Of a stretch of 64,000 bases of DNA, positions 11,327-22,316 are shown piece after piece. This DNA comes from Ichthyophis bannanicus (lineage: Eukaryota > Chordata > Amphibia > Gymnophiona > Ichthyophiidae): assembly GCA_033557465.1 (NCBI GenBank), contig CM066033.1, positions 710,569,637-710,633,636 on the forward strand, in the 5' to 3' direction. The position numbers were made by a program, and so were the translations under genes. The notes below the pieces were generated by a model. That model was not told the DNA's origin, ran no database searches, and saw nothing but the letters and a program-made list of their open reading frames with translations. The stretch's first letter is position 1, and each line of letters starts with the position of its first letter.

Positions 11327-12545
11327 ATGCCTGTTTCTCTGCACAGCTGTATTATATGTAATAATAAGAAAAAGGAGTTAATAGATTGCTTCTGTTCCAC
11401 CTGCATGCTGCATCCAGGAGAATCTTCTTCCTCCATTCCCACTGCGCTGCCAGCTGGGGACTTCAGCGCCTTAACTCCTCCCTCCTTAGAGCCCCTGCAG
11501 CAGGATCTTCCTGCAGAAAGGACTCAGTCAGCTCCCATTTTGCTTCCACAGCCGCTGGAAGCCACGGCAGCCTTGGCTGACTGAGTTCCTGACGCTCTTC
11601 CACCAGGCATGGCACCTGTGGTGTTCTGAGTCTTTTGGTATACCTCCAGCACCCGCCCGGTAGCAGACAAGGATATGGTGGGCTCTCGCAAGCGGTCTCG
11701 AAAGTCCTCAGACCTTAAAGCAGTACGTCCTTCCAGGAACGTTGCATGTGGCTTGCGGGACACTACGGATATTCCAGAAGACTTTAAATAGTCGGAGGTG
11801 AGCCCTGACTCATTGGAGAAAGAAGATGGGGAATATTCTCCGTCTGATTCTTCGCTGACAGTTCACGAGGGCTCTCAAGATATCAGACTTTTTCGGAAAG
11901 AGGAGTTGCCGGCCCTAATCACACAGGTGATGGAGTCACTACGCCTAGCCGACACGCCTGATCCTCAGAGTTCTCAAACCCTGTTGCAGCCGGATCCCAT
12001 TTTACAGGGCATTCGTAAGCCTTCCAAAGGTTTTTCCTTTCCAGCCGAGTTACAGCATATGGTATCTCGAGAGTGGGACTCTCCAGAGTCCTCTCTACGT
12101 ACGGCCCACGGTATTGGTCAGTTATACCCTTGGTCTTCTTCTGACTTGGACCGTTGGCTGACATACCTGAAAGTTGATGCATTAGTGACCAGGGTCAACA
12201 AGCATACCACAATTCTGGTTGAGGGCAGAGCGGCACTCCGCAACCAGCAAGACCAAAAAAGTTGAGAGTCTGCTAGAGACGGGTTTTTCGTCGTCCGCTC
12301 TTTCCCTTCCAGCAGGGGTGTGCGGAAGTCTAGCAGCACGGGCCTCCCTTCGATGGATTCAGCAGCTTCCAGGTGATCCCGAGTTGGCTCATTTAGAATC
12401 CATCGCTGCATTCCTGGCAGAGGCCTTCTCTGATCTCTTGCGGCTGTCAGCTCGCTCCGTAGCACCGGTGACAGTAGCTCGGAGATGCCTCTGGCTGTGT
12501 CAATGGGCAGCGGATGTTGATTCGTTCAAAGACTCCAGCGTTTAG
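11327..12545 (+). pseudogene. DIRS-B gag-like ORF1 (broken)
   Basis: The first frame (11327-11584) starts with a Cys cluster, C-x2-C-x9-C-x-C-x2-C. The second (11798-12265) is acidic and then gives FRKEELPALITQVMESLRL, GIGQLYPW, and VDALVTRVNKHTTILVEG. A third frame (about 12245-12545) has AARASLRWIQQLPG and a W..ADVDSF end. These match the D1 gag (HIDAVVSAVTKKTTIPVEG; ARACLRWSQ). Compared with D1, the C-terminal ~100 residues and the start of pol are missing, so gag runs almost straight into the RT. Frameshifts lie near 11585-11800 and 12245. Confidence 0.75.
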
Positions 12546-12599
12546 ATGCCATTCGTCCAGTTCCACCGTTGGAATGAGGACTAGGCTGTTACTCTGTCT

Positions 12600-14085
12600 G
12601 TCTATTTCGTGGTGCCAAAAAAAAAAAAAAAAAAAAAGACGGCTCCTTTCGTCCTATCTTGGATCTCAAAAGGTGTCAGTCACAGTCTGCGGGTACCACA
12701 CTTTCGAATGGAGACTCTGCGATCCGTTATTCAAGCGGTACGGAAGGGGGAATTCTAGCTTCCCTCAATCTCGCAGAAGCATTCTTTCACATTCCCATTC
12801 GAGAGGGGCATCAGCGACTCGTTCGATTCGCGGTACTCGGTCAACATTTCCAATTTCGTGCGATGCCCTTCGGTCTAGCTTCAGCGCCTCGAACCTTCTC
12901 CAAGGTAATGGTGGTAGTAGCTGCGGCCTTACGCAGCCACGGCATCAGAGTTCATCCTTATCTGGACGTCTAGCTCATTCGCGCAGACTCTTCCCGAGGC
13001 TTGCAGCACAGTCTCGGTGGTTGTTGCCTTTCTCGAAAGCCTCGGCTGGGTAATCAACCGCGACAAGAGTTGTCTTCAGCCGTCCCAGGAGATCGAATTT
13101 TTAGGGGTTCGATTTGGTACAGCCTTAGGTCGGGTCTTTTTGTCAATGCCTCGATTCCTCAAGTTAACTTCTCAAGTTCGCAGTCTCCTAGCACAGGTCT
13201 CGCCTCGAGCATGGTGTCCAGAGGATTATCAAGTTCGGTTGCCTCTACTACCAGCGGGGAGACTTTGCCTCCGTTGGTGGCTCCGGCCCCGCAATCTCGT
13301 CTCCTTCGAGGGGTTCCCTTGGAGACTCCGCGCTGGGTGTTGGTAACGACAGAAGCCAGTCTCTCCGGTTGGGGAGCGCATTGCGGCTTGCACTCAGCGC
13401 AGCGGATTTGGTCTCCTCGGGAGGCCCGGTGGTCCATCAATCGCCTTGAGATGCGAGCGGTGCGCTTAACCTTGCGAAAGTTTCAGCCTCTTCTGCGGTG
13501 TCAGGCGGTTCGAATTCTGTCTGACAACGCTACAACAGTGGCATACCTCAACCGCCAAGGGGGCACGAAATGTCCAGGTGTATCAAAGGAAATGAGTCTT
13601 CTCCTTCCGTGGGCGGAGAGGCATCTGCAGGCGATCTCGGCGCAACACATCGCGGGGGTAGACAATGTAAAAGCCGATTTCCTCAGCCGAGATGCTCTGG
13701 ATCCGGGGGAGTGGGCTCTGGCGCCAGAGTCCTTTCAGTCCATTGTTTGACGATGGGGTCTACCGGCAATGGATCTCATGGCTACAGCACAGAATACCAA
13801 GGCACCGATCTACTTCAGCCGTTGGAGAGACAACGGGTCGCATGGGATAGATGCACTGTCTCAAGCGTGGCCAACCCATCTCCTTCTGTATGTCTTTCCT
13901 CCCTGGTCCATGATCGGCAAGATTCTCCAAAGAGTCAGGGAGCATCGCGGCCCGGTAATCCTGGTGGCACCGGATTGGCCTCGCAGACCATGGTATGCGC
14001 ATCTCGTCCGGCTGTCTCGGGCGTCTCCTCTATGCCTGGGGCGTTCCCAGGGCTCCTGCTCCAAGGGCTGGTGAAAATGGGAAAC
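12600..14085 (+). pseudogene. DIRS-B RT, RNase H and methyltransferase-like region, catalytically dead
   Basis: The RT starts at VVPKK, where an A-run of 21 (12617-12637) replaces the ~6 A of D1 and shifts the frame. It continues with ASLNLAEAFFHIPI, MPFGLASAPRTFSKV and VHPYLDV*, so the second Asp of the YLDD active site is Val and the next codon is TAG. RNase H (frame 13001-13750) has TTEAS instead of TTDAS, then RLEMRAV, LSDNATT and VKADFLSR. The methyltransferase-like part follows in another frame (13769-14074): DLMATAQNTKAPIYFSR and LLYVFPPWSMIG. At least three frame changes are visible. Confidence 0.8.
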
Positions 14086-14091
14086 CCGGCT

Positions 14092-15164
14092 CCTTACTCG
14101 CTTACGGCCTGGCTCTTGAACGCCGCAGTTTAGTTCAGAAGGGATATTCGTCGAGTGTGGTGGCGACAATGCTTAAGGCACGGCGGTCTTAGACGTCGCT
14201 GGCTTACGCTCGTGTGTGGCGTCTCTTTGACACTTGGTGTTCGCTACGTCACATCTCGCCCTGGCGTTGCAACATCCCGGATATTCTTTCCTTTCTGCAG
14301 GCCGGTCTAGATAAGGGTCTGGCGCTCGGGACCTTGCGCCTGCAGGTTGCCGCGCTAACTTGTTTTCGAGGGCCGATAGCGGGGCGTTCTCTCGCCTCAC
14401 ATGTGGACGTTTCGCGTTTTCTTAAAGGGGTTCAGACATTACGGCCCCTGATACGTCCATTAGTTCCTTCTTGGGATCTCGCTCTCGTTCTCCGTGCCCT
14501 TGTTGCTCCTCCCTTTGAGCCCCTGAAGGCATGTACCTTAAGGATTTAACGCTAAAGACAGTTTTCCTAGTGGCCATAACCTCGACACGTCGGATTTTCG
14601 AACTTCAGGCTCTCTCTTGTCGAGACCCCTATCTCTCGTTTTCTTCGGCGGGAGTTTCTCTTCGAACTGTTCCATCCTTTTTACCTAAGGTGCTTACCCC
14701 GTTTCATGTCAACCAGCCTCTTTTCTTGCCTACCTTTGAAAAAAGAGCAGTGTTCCGGTCACCTTCGTCAATTGCATGCTGTGGCCCTGAAGAGAGTGCT
14801 TTATCGGTATCTTGAGATCACGAACGCCTTCCGTAAGACCAATCATCTTTTTGTCCTGTTTGCGGGCCCTCGACGGGGGTCCGCAGCCTCCAATTCCACC
14901 ATTTCTAGATGGTTGCGAGGAGCTATTGAGGCAGCTTATATACTGCAAGGCAAGCAGGTTCCAGCAGGGCTCCAAGCTCACTCCACTCAGGCTCAGGCTT
15001 TGTCTTGGGCCGAGCGGTCTCAAGTAGCCCCTCTTGACATTTGCCGGGCGGTGACTTGGTCGTCGTTGTCCACGTTTGTCCGTCACTATAGATTGGACGT
15101 TCACGTTCGGCAGGAGGGTCAGTTTGGTGCTGCAGTGCTGTCGTCGGCATTGATCCCCCCTTGA
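14092..15164 (+). pseudogene. DIRS-B tyrosine recombinase with a lost catalytic Arg
   Basis: It is spread over three frames: YGLALERR... with a TAG near 14190, then FLQAGLDKGLALGTLRLQV, then KDLTLKTVFLVAITSTRR with Arg I. After another shift near 14740 it continues with FVLFAGPRRGSAASNST. The H-x-x-R box reads HSTQ, so the second catalytic Arg is Gln (one transition). The Tyr context VRHYRLDV is kept. The stop is at 15162-15164. Confidence 0.8.
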
Positions 15165-15185
15165 AAACAGGTAGCTTGGGTACTG

Positions 15186-15283
15186 CCCGTTTGTCTGGAC
15201 TGGTCTAGCAATATGACTTGGAAGGAGAAATTTCACTTACCGTTAATTTCCTTTCTTGGAATACTGCTAGACCAGTCCAGGAC
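15186..15283 (+). repeat. DIRS-B internal complementary region
   Basis: It joins the complement of the left end (TAGCAATATGACTTGGAAG) to the complement of the right end (GAGAAATTTCACTTACCG), flanked by the ITR core CTAGACCAGTCCAG in both directions. Confidence 0.85.
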
Positions 15284-15509
15284 CCACCCTGCTGTCAGTT
15301 ACGGTGCTGCTAGTGCGGTGAAGCCGCTGGCCTCTGTTCCTTCCTTGTCAGTATGCCTCACCATGGGGGGCCGATGGCTGCGTTATCGGTCTTAGCAGCC
15401 TTCAGTTCTGGGGATACTTTCAGCTCCCTTGTACATAGTTGAATTAAACGTCCACTATGTGTGGTCTTATGGTTTAGTTGCGTTACATGTTTGGGTTCGC
15501 TTTACAGAC

Positions 15510-15644
15510 AATACTGAGGGAGACCCCTAGGGGTAGGGCCATATTACCAGAGTCCAGCCTATCAGAGCTCTGGTAGAATTCTCTGTCTCCAAGATCTGCT
15601 GGCAGGGGGACACAACCCGTTTGTCTGGACTGGTCTAGCAGTAT
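15510..15644 (+). repeat. DIRS-B right inverted terminal repeat
   Basis: Partner of 9933-10067. It is followed by the outer terminus to 15681, which holds ACGGTAAGTG (15662-15671), the donor-like string of this family. Confidence 0.9.
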
Positions 15645-16199
15645 TCCAGGAAAGGAAATTAACGGTAAGTGAAATTTCTCCTCTTTCATCTTCATTGGTT
15701 GCCGGTTCCCTTCTGTGCTCAATTCAAACTACTCTCTCTTATTCACAGGGCTCTCCACACTAGCACCTCACAATACCTAGCTGATCTCATCGCATTCCAT
15801 ACTCCCAGACACACTCCTCGTTCCTTTCACCTCAACCGCCTTAACCTCCCCTCCCCCTCCCTTGCTCATCTGCATTCCACCCGTTCCTCTGCCTTTTTCT
15901 TCACCGGTCCTGCCCTCTGGAACTCCCTCCCCCCCCTCCCTCCGCTTAGACCCTGATCATACCTCCTTTAAGCGTAACCTCAAGACCCACCTCTTTTCCT
16001 TGGCCTTCGACCTCCCCTCACCCTTCATGTAACTGTTTCCTTTATGTCTTGTCTTCTCTCTCCTGTTCTTCTACTGTCCTGTCATTGATTGTAGTTCCTT
16101 TCCTTTTCCGCTAGGCCTCGTGCCTCTACTGTATTTTATGAAATGTAAACCGCCTTGCTTATCACAGAAGGGCGGTATATCAAATTGAATAAACAAACA

Positions 16200-16545
16200 T
16201 ATAAGTGAAAAACTTTTTTTGTCAGATTGTTTGCAAAGGGGAAAAATCCATCTAGTAGCAAACGCACCTTTTAATCATTTATTCAAATACAGTAAGCATT
16301 TAAGTAAGTTTTCAATAAAATTACTTAGCTTGTGCGTAGATGGAACATGTGTAAAATTTCCAAGGAGCAGCACACCAATATTTTGGCGCAATATCACCGC
16401 AGAACAATGCTGATAGTACAATCCATCTGACACAGCACTGCATTTCGAACCCGCTAAGAACTTTCTTGGTTAGGGTTCTGCGTCAGGGGTAGCGATAAGG
16501 AAATCTCAAAAACTCAGAAGATAAGCACAGCTCAGATACCATTAG
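16200..16545 (-). repeat. Unclassified repeat with a degenerate hammerhead-like motif
   Basis: On the minus strand, about 16497-16425 reads ACCC-CTGACGC, a hairpin GAACCC...GGGTTC, then GAAA and TGTGTC. The layout resembles a type I hammerhead ribozyme, but core position A9 is C and stem III is mismatched. An A/T-rich tail (GAATAAATGATTAAAAGG) follows. It separates the L2 tail from DIRS-C recombinase sequence. Origin from a Penelope-like element is an inference. Confidence 0.4.
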
Positions 16546-16599
16546 CATTAGGATGAAGCATGTGCCTGAGTGAAGTGAGGCATAAACTCTCTGGTACAG

Positions 16600-17300
16600 G
16601 CTTGTTCTTTAAAAGATATGGCACTGGATAAAAGAGGCCGGGGCCTCTGCATAAGCAGACTTATAAGTTGCCCCTCCTCTACATAACCCCGCATACAAGA
16701 CAGAAAGGGTTAGAAGCCCTGAAGTACCAAAGAAGCACTCTGCATACATCCAGCAGGTGGAGCTTCTTGTCCCTACCATTGCATTCTTTGAAGGAAAGGG
16801 ATGGGAGAGATATCACCTGGTGGATCTGAAAGGAAGACACCAACTTTGGCAAAAAGGAAAGAACCAGATGGAGAGACACTGCTTATGCTGAAAAGGATAG
16901 ATAAGGATCCTTACACGAGAGGGCCGGCGACTCCAAAATTGTGGCATGTGGAACAAATAGCTAATAGAAAAATCGGTCTTGAGGGAAAGTTCTATAAAAT
17001 GTGACTTGCTCAAATGGTGCCTTCATCAAAACTTGAAGAACCAGATCCAGATCCCAGGAGGGAATCACAGGACGAAGGAAAGATGCAAGTGTTGCACCCT
17101 CCCCCAGAGGAAGGGTGAGAGGTCACAGGGAGGTCCTGCCACCAGTCCCCGAAAGCAGGCCAAAGCCACAACCTGCACTCTCAGTGAATTCAAGGCGAGG
17201 CTTTTGTCAAACCCATCTTGAAGAAATAACAAAGAATGCAAATCTGCCTTCCAAGACGACAGGCCCCGCCACCAACACCACGCTTCAGAGACATCAGATG
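16600..17300 (-). pseudogene. DIRS-C tyrosine recombinase, N-terminal and central part
   Basis: Minus-strand fragments read, in order, FFKMGLTKASP (as FLQDGFDKGLAASS), PPGIWIW (as PSWDL), SHFIELSLKTDFSIS (as KDLTLKTVFLVAI), and VLSFLPKLVSSFQIHQ (as SFLPKVVSPFHMNQ). Many substitutions and frame changes mark an old copy. The C-terminus lies at 9494-9676. Confidence 0.65.
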
Positions 17301-17309
17301 CAAAACATA

Positions 17310-18155
17310 GGCATAAGCGTGCATGGGAAAGGAAATAACAGAATTTGCAAAAGAGAAAAAAAACTCTTCAAAGAATTAGATCAGCAGGCAAGGAAAAACA
17401 AGTGGCAAATGCACAAATACAATGGAAAATACAGAGTGCTACTTCAAGAACCTTTTGTTGATCAAGAACGGACACATGAATGGTTGAGGAGAGGTTAACT
17501 GAAACCAAAGGATGAAAGATTGATAGTTGCAGCCCAGGACAGCGGATTACGGATGAGATGGTTTATTGAGAGTATTGAAAAAACTGGCACAACAGCCATA
17601 TAAGAGCTGGAAACAGTGATCCACCTAATAGCAGGCTATGAAGTTCTGATGGCAGAAAATTTCTATACAGAAAGGAACAAAATAGTATGCCGCCTCTACT
17701 GGAAACTCCGTAAACACTATAACATCACTGTCCCTGAAAAGCACTAGGATCATGACTCTAAGAGAATAACAGAGAATGAAGAGGTTATGATCACCTGGGA
17801 CATTCCCATTCAGACGGATAAGAAACTAGATGCCAGGAAACCTGACATAGTGGTAAAGGAGAAGAATACCAGAACAGCATTTATAATAGAAGTGTCGGTA
17901 CCGAATGATTATTCTCTGAATTGCATGGAGAGGCAGAAGATCCTGAAGTACCAAGAAATGCAGTCAGAGACCAAGAAAATGTGGCAGAAAGATATGGAAA
18001 TATTTCCCATTGTACTGGGAGCCACAGGCTTGACAAAGAAGAATTTCCAAGCACATCTTGACAAACTACCCATACATGTTACAGCTTACGAACTCCAGCA
18101 GGAGGCTCTTTGGCATGATGCAAGTATTATGCCGAGCATTAGCAGTAAATTTGAG
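17310..18155 (+). pseudogene. R4/Dong-like LINE C-terminus with a restriction-like endonuclease
   Basis: The reading frame KWQMHKYNGKYRVLL..., then WLRRG* and ERLIVAAQDSGL, then ITWDIPIQTDKKLDARKPD, resembles the C-terminal region of LINEs that use a PD-(D/E)xK endonuclease (R2/R4/Hero type) instead of an APE. In the frame starting at 17787, D20 (RKPDIVV) and E35 (FIIEVSVP) fit the PD...E-x-S spacing, followed by ERQKILKYQEM and FPIVLGATG, typical of this group. The Cys/His linker is degenerate and there are at least three stops. Only the last ~280 codons are present. The family name is a recollection of sequence style, not a search. Confidence 0.65.
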
Positions 18156-18485
18156 AGATTATTTATTTGTTTATTTATTTATTTAGACAGATTTGTATAC
18201 CACCTTATCCTATAATCAAAATGGTCACATCACAAATGGAGGGTTACATTTAACATGAGGGTATTTCACAACATTTACAACATTTAACATAATTTAACAT
18301 GAGGGTACGGCATTTATCATGATGGTATTTAACAACATTTAGATAGCACAATTGGAGGGTTACATATAACATGAGGGTACTTAACAATATTAAACAGTGA
18401 ACTGTATGTCTAGTTGGGTTGAGTGGGTTATTAAGATCATATTCCACATGCCCTGGCTTAGAAGTAAGGTTCATGACTGCCATAG
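18156..18485 (-). repeat. LINE/SINE fragment with internal direct repeats
   Basis: The plus strand starts (ATTT)n then TTTGTATACCACCTTATCC, the inverted 3' tail of the local L2/SINE family. It is followed by repeated units containing GGAGGGTTACAT and AACATGAGGGTA. It abuts the R4-like fragment. Confidence 0.55.
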
Positions 18486-18489
18486 TATG

Positions 18490-20060
18490 TGCAAAACTAA
18501 CCCATTAGGAGAAACTACCTCAAGACAGGTGGCGCTTCGCCTCGCCTTCAAGAGTGTGGAAATTATCATGAACCAGTAACCCTTACATTTGATTTGGTGC
18601 CTCTCAAGGGCCAAGCTGTAAGTGAGAAGGATGCCAAGTCGTCCATCAGGATGGGTCTTGGTGCAACAGCTCCCTCCTCTAGGTCGGCATTTCAGGGTCT
18701 CTGTGGCCAGTCCAGAGCCACCACAATCACCAGCCCTGGTTGGTCCTCCACTCTATGGATCAAATGGCCAATGAGAAGCCATAGTGGAAAGAGATATAAT
18801 AGGGGCTTTCGTGGGGTGTACTAGGGTGTTGATGCCCATGAAATCAAGCTCTTTTCAGTGGCTGAAGAACCTTTCCACTTTGGTATTGTCCCACATTGCT
18901 AGATCCATGTAAGGATGCCCCAAACAGTCTAGAATGCCAACTGCCACTCTCCTGGATCAAGAGTATGACAATTGATATAATCCGCTTTGATATTAAATGC
19001 TCACAATGTGTTGCTCTGAGAGATCCGGCAGGTGATGCTCTACCCAAGGAAACAGACTCATCTCGAGGACTACCCCTGCTCTCTTGGTTCCCCTCTGCCT
19101 GTTGACATATCCCACCACCGTGATGTTGTTCAAGAAGACCCAGAGCCCTCAGTTCTGAACCAGATGGCAAAACTGCAGGAAGGCCAAACAAAGTCTCTTG
19201 CTTTCAAGCAAATGATCATCCAAGATGACTCTTGCCTAGTTCACTGACTCTGAGCTGCCTGTCCTAAGCAATATGCCCCCCAGCCCATCAAGCTGCCATC
19301 GGATGTCATGAGCAGCCACTGTGAACTCTTCAGGAACATATCTTTCCTCAAACTGGAGGGATGGGACTACCAGAGAAGACTCCGCACTACAGACATGCAT
19401 AGGAGAAGCTGGATATCATAGTTCTATGAAAGGGGACCATTGTGACAGTAGTGACCTCTGAAGTGACCTTATATGAGCCTGAGCCCAGGGCACCAGTTCT
19501 GTCATTGCTGCCATCGTGTCTAGGAGCTGGAGGTAATTCCAGGCACTGGGAAAACAATGCCACTGGAACACTGTTAACTGAGACAAGAGCTTGGTCTACC
19601 TCTCAGCTATCTAAAGCACCCTGCCTGCATGGATGGTGAAGGGCTCTGAGATACTCCAGAGACTGAATGGGCTTGGAGTGACAATTGGTTCACTTGACTA
19701 CCCAGCCCTGGCACTCCAGAAACTGCACTACCCGGATCGTTTCCTGGGAGACCCTGGCCTGCGACTTGGCCCAAATGAACCAGATATGGGTGAACACAGA
19801 AGCCTTCCCACAGGAGAGCTGCCGTGACAACCACCATGACCTTAGAAAGGTTTCTGGGTGCTGTTGTGAGGTCAAAAGGCAGGCATAGATCTGAAATGCG
19901 CACCCAAAATGCTGAATCCTAGGAAGGGCTGCTGATCTTCCCAAATGGGGATGTGAAAGTAGGTCTCAGCCAGGTCCAGCAAAGCGAGAAACTCTCCTGA
20001 ATGACCGATCTTAGGGTTTCCATCTGAAACCGAGACAACTGGAGGCAAACAGTGGTAAAC
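18490..20060 (-). pseudogene. DIRS-C RT, RNase H and methyltransferase-like remnants
   Basis: On the minus strand, 20050-19750 encodes FLALLDLAETYFHIPIWED, then RNLSKVMVVVTAALLWEGF, then VHPYLVHL: the YLDD site has become YLVH, so both Asp are lost. Further 3' are pieces matching the RNase H/methyltransferase region (LDPGEW, YLFPLWLLIG, VVALDWPQRP) and, near 18600, LTAWPLRG. Frames change repeatedly. Confidence 0.7.
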
Positions 20061-20700
20061 AACTTCCTTTAGAGGCGGGACAATGCTGCACGGAGCCCGT
20101 CAAGACAGGAAGGGCTCCGCGATGATTTTACAAGCACAGCCGCGGTTCCCTAAGAGGCAGGGAGCCGCGGCTGCAGAAGAAGGGAGGGAGCTGACATGGA
20201 ATAAAAGTACAGGTATGAGCAGTTTATTTTTCGGGGGGGGGGGGGGGTGTGCGGCCCGCGAGTCTGCCGGTAGTCGGCTGTGCGGCCCGCAGCCCTCTGG
20301 AGGTTGGTGACCCCTGCTTTAGAGGAAAGGCGGGATAGGGGTGATATGATAGAGACCTTTAAATACCTCCGTGGCATAAATGCACAGGAGGGTCTCTTTC
20401 AACTGAAGGCAAAGCTCTGCTACGAGGGGACATAGGAGGCGAGTGAAAGGGGATAAATTCATGAGTAATATGTGGAAATATTTCTTTATGGAAAGAGTGG
20501 TAGATGCGTAGAATAGTCTCCCAGTGGAGGTGGTGGACACGAGGACAGTATCTGAATTCAAAAAAGCATTAGACAAACATAGAGGATCTCTAAAGGTAGA
20601 AAGTGGACTATTGTAGTTGATATTGAAGGGCAGACTAGATAGAAACATGACAGCAGAAAGAGACCACATGGCCTATGTTTCTATCCTCAATAGGCTCTGC
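20060..20700 (+). mobile_element. 5'-truncated CR1-like LINE 3' end with a hAT MITE inside
   Basis: From 20317 the sequence follows the 3' end of the CR1 at 43545-46321: TTAGAGGAAAGGCGGGATA, TTTAAATACCTCCGTGGCAT, GGAAAGAGTGGTAGATGCG, then 3'UTR to about 20690. A few CR1 bases lie left of the MITE, ending in the duplicated CTTTAGAG. Confidence 0.7.
20075..20316 (+). mobile_element. Non-autonomous hAT fragment
   Basis: The right end reads GGAGGTTGGTGACCCCTG, the inverse of the common hAT terminus CAGGGGTCACCAACC. Perfect 8-bp copies of CTTTAGAG flank it (20067-20074 and 20317-20324). The left end (GCGGGACAATGC) no longer resembles the right one, so it is degraded or the element is atypical. 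A G-run at 20225-20237 lies inside. Confidence 0.65.
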
Positions 20701-20749
20701 ACACTTGTGCATGTAACCATGCCGAATGATGCAGAGAACCCACCGATTG

Positions 20750-22316
20750 GTAATCTCAGGCCCACTCCTGGTGAAATAGGTGGAGCTGGCCCCCAATCAG
20801 GAGCAACCCAAAATGGATCCCCTGCCCATCATTGGGCAAAGTGGGAAGCAGATACTCTTGAAAAGGAGTTGTCCTGGAACCTGAAGGCACCACAAAAAGG
20901 CTACAACTTGTCCCAAGATTTGGAAAACTGAGCCAACTGTTTTCCCAGACAGTAGAGATGAGTCCCTAAAGTGAGAGTGGGAAGAGTGAGTGGTGAACTG
21001 TTTGGAAGAAGCCCTCAGATTACTCTCTGGTAACCGCTGTGGCTTGGTCTCACCCAAGTCCTTTACCAACTTTTCCAGGTCCTCTCCAAAGAGAAACTTT
21101 CCCTTAAAGGGAAACTTGGACAACCGGGCCTTAGAAGTTGTCTGTGTCTCATTGTCAGAACCATAACTAGCACCAAGGCACTGTAGCTGTTGGGATGTCT
21201 TGACAAAAGATGGATGAGATGATACAGTTGGCCAATAATGGCGCAAATGACTCCAGCCAGTCAGAAGAAAAGTCCTCTAGCAGCAACTGAACCCAGCAAA
21301 GCAGCGTGCGTGCTGCCAGGCCTTCACAAACTGCTGTCTGGAGACTGAGGAGCCGAGAAGACCATCTTTAACAGGGCTTCTACAAAGGCATAGTTTGGTG
21401 GGGGATTCCTCCCCCCCAAATGTTGCAGGCACTAATGGTGAACTGGTCCCCCTATCCCCACTGCCAGTATAACTTCCTTACTCTTTGCCCCCCTCCCCCC
21501 ACCAAAGTAAGAAGGCAAACTACACCGATGGGCTTCTACCTTTCGGTCCTGCTGACCTTTGAGGGTTGCGCCACTAATTGTGCTTAGTGACTGTCACCGC
21601 CATGGCATCAACCTTAAGGCGACACAGGAAGCTGGCAATAACCACCTGAGGAAGGGCATAGAGCCTGCTCATGATCTTCACTCTGCGCAGTTGGGTGTCA
21701 GGAAAATCCCACTGCACCAGGATCTTACACCAGAGAGCCTGCAGAAAGGGAAAGGCTCTGGAAGGTTTGCAGAGGTCCTCCAGGATAGGATCTTTCTAAT
21801 TTCTCTTTCTCTTCAGCCAATGCCTCCATTATCTGGAGTAAGGATGAAATCTGAGCTATCAGTGCTATAGCTTATACCTCCTGAAAAGAGATGCATGACC
21901 AGGGAGTCTTTCTGTTCTTCCTTTGGGGAAGGCAACTTGCCTTCCTCTAAGCATGATCCATTCCCAAAGCTGAAAAAAACTGAATCTTCCTCCTGGTCAC
22001 TAGACAAGGATAGATGGCAATGTTCCAAAGATCCAGCAGAGGCTAAGGGTTGACCCTTGAGGGCATCTTGGCCTCCCAATTCAGCTCCTAATCGAGAGCA
22101 CATTGGTGGCAGAACCCCATCTCTGGCCTAACAAGATGGTGGCCATTCCCACCTTTAAGAGAGCTCCAGGATGATGAGGAGAGCTATGCAAACACTGCAG
22201 AAACTGCCGGAGGCAGAGCAGGGGACTCTTCTAATGGCTTCCCAGGATCTGCTGCACAGGAAACAAATATCCTCCATCAGGATTTCCTGATGCTTGCCGC
22301 AGGCAAGGCAATGCAT
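20750..22316 (-). pseudogene. DIRS-C gag-like ORF1
   Basis: On the minus strand a Met at 22316 starts a Cys cluster (C-x2-C-x11-C-x2-C), followed by an acidic Ser-rich stretch near 22100-21820. The C-terminal portion at about 21130-21020 reads LSKFPFKGKFLFGEDLEKL and LVKDLGETK, near-identical to the D1 gag (LSKLSFKGKLLFGDDLDKL). The central part is heavily degraded. Confidence 0.65.

Larger units (their letters stand above)
9924..15681 (+). mobile_element. DIRS-B: complete but dead DIRS element (5.76 kb)
   Basis: Inverted terminal repeats of about 135 bp lie at 9933-10067 and 15510-15644. The order between them is leader, gag, RT/RNase H/methyltransferase, tyrosine recombinase and an internal complementary region (about 15186-15283). 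The exact ends come from that region, which joins ...AAATTTCTCC to TTCCAAGTC.... It lies inside an L2 whose frame closes exactly when the element is removed. Codons are relatively GC-rich. Stops and frameshifts occur in every gene. Confidence 0.9.
9712..16200 (+). mobile_element. 5'-truncated L2 LINE, split by DIRS-B
   Basis: The left part (about 9712-9923) encodes an L2 RT segment (FLSPSALKTLLLSLVMSRV, then RIQNTAARLITHSS). The right part (15682-16200) continues with LHWLPVPFCAQFKLLSLIH and ALWNSLPP, then a 3'UTR and the tail TGTAAACCGCCTTGC, GGCGGTATATC, AATAAAC. Joining 9923 to 15682 restores one continuous frame (...HVTPLFHLHWLP), so DIRS-B inserted here without loss or duplication. The element lies in the recombinase gene of DIRS-C. 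Confidence 0.85.

Noticed and set aside
16201..16545. Assigning this repeat to Penelope-like elements
   Set aside because: Only a degenerate hammerhead-like layout supports it. No RT is present, so it is left unclassified.
18250..18400. Repeated AACATGAGGGTA units as a CRISPR-like or satellite array
   Set aside because: Few imperfect units without regular spacers, in a LINE/SINE fragment of a eukaryote.
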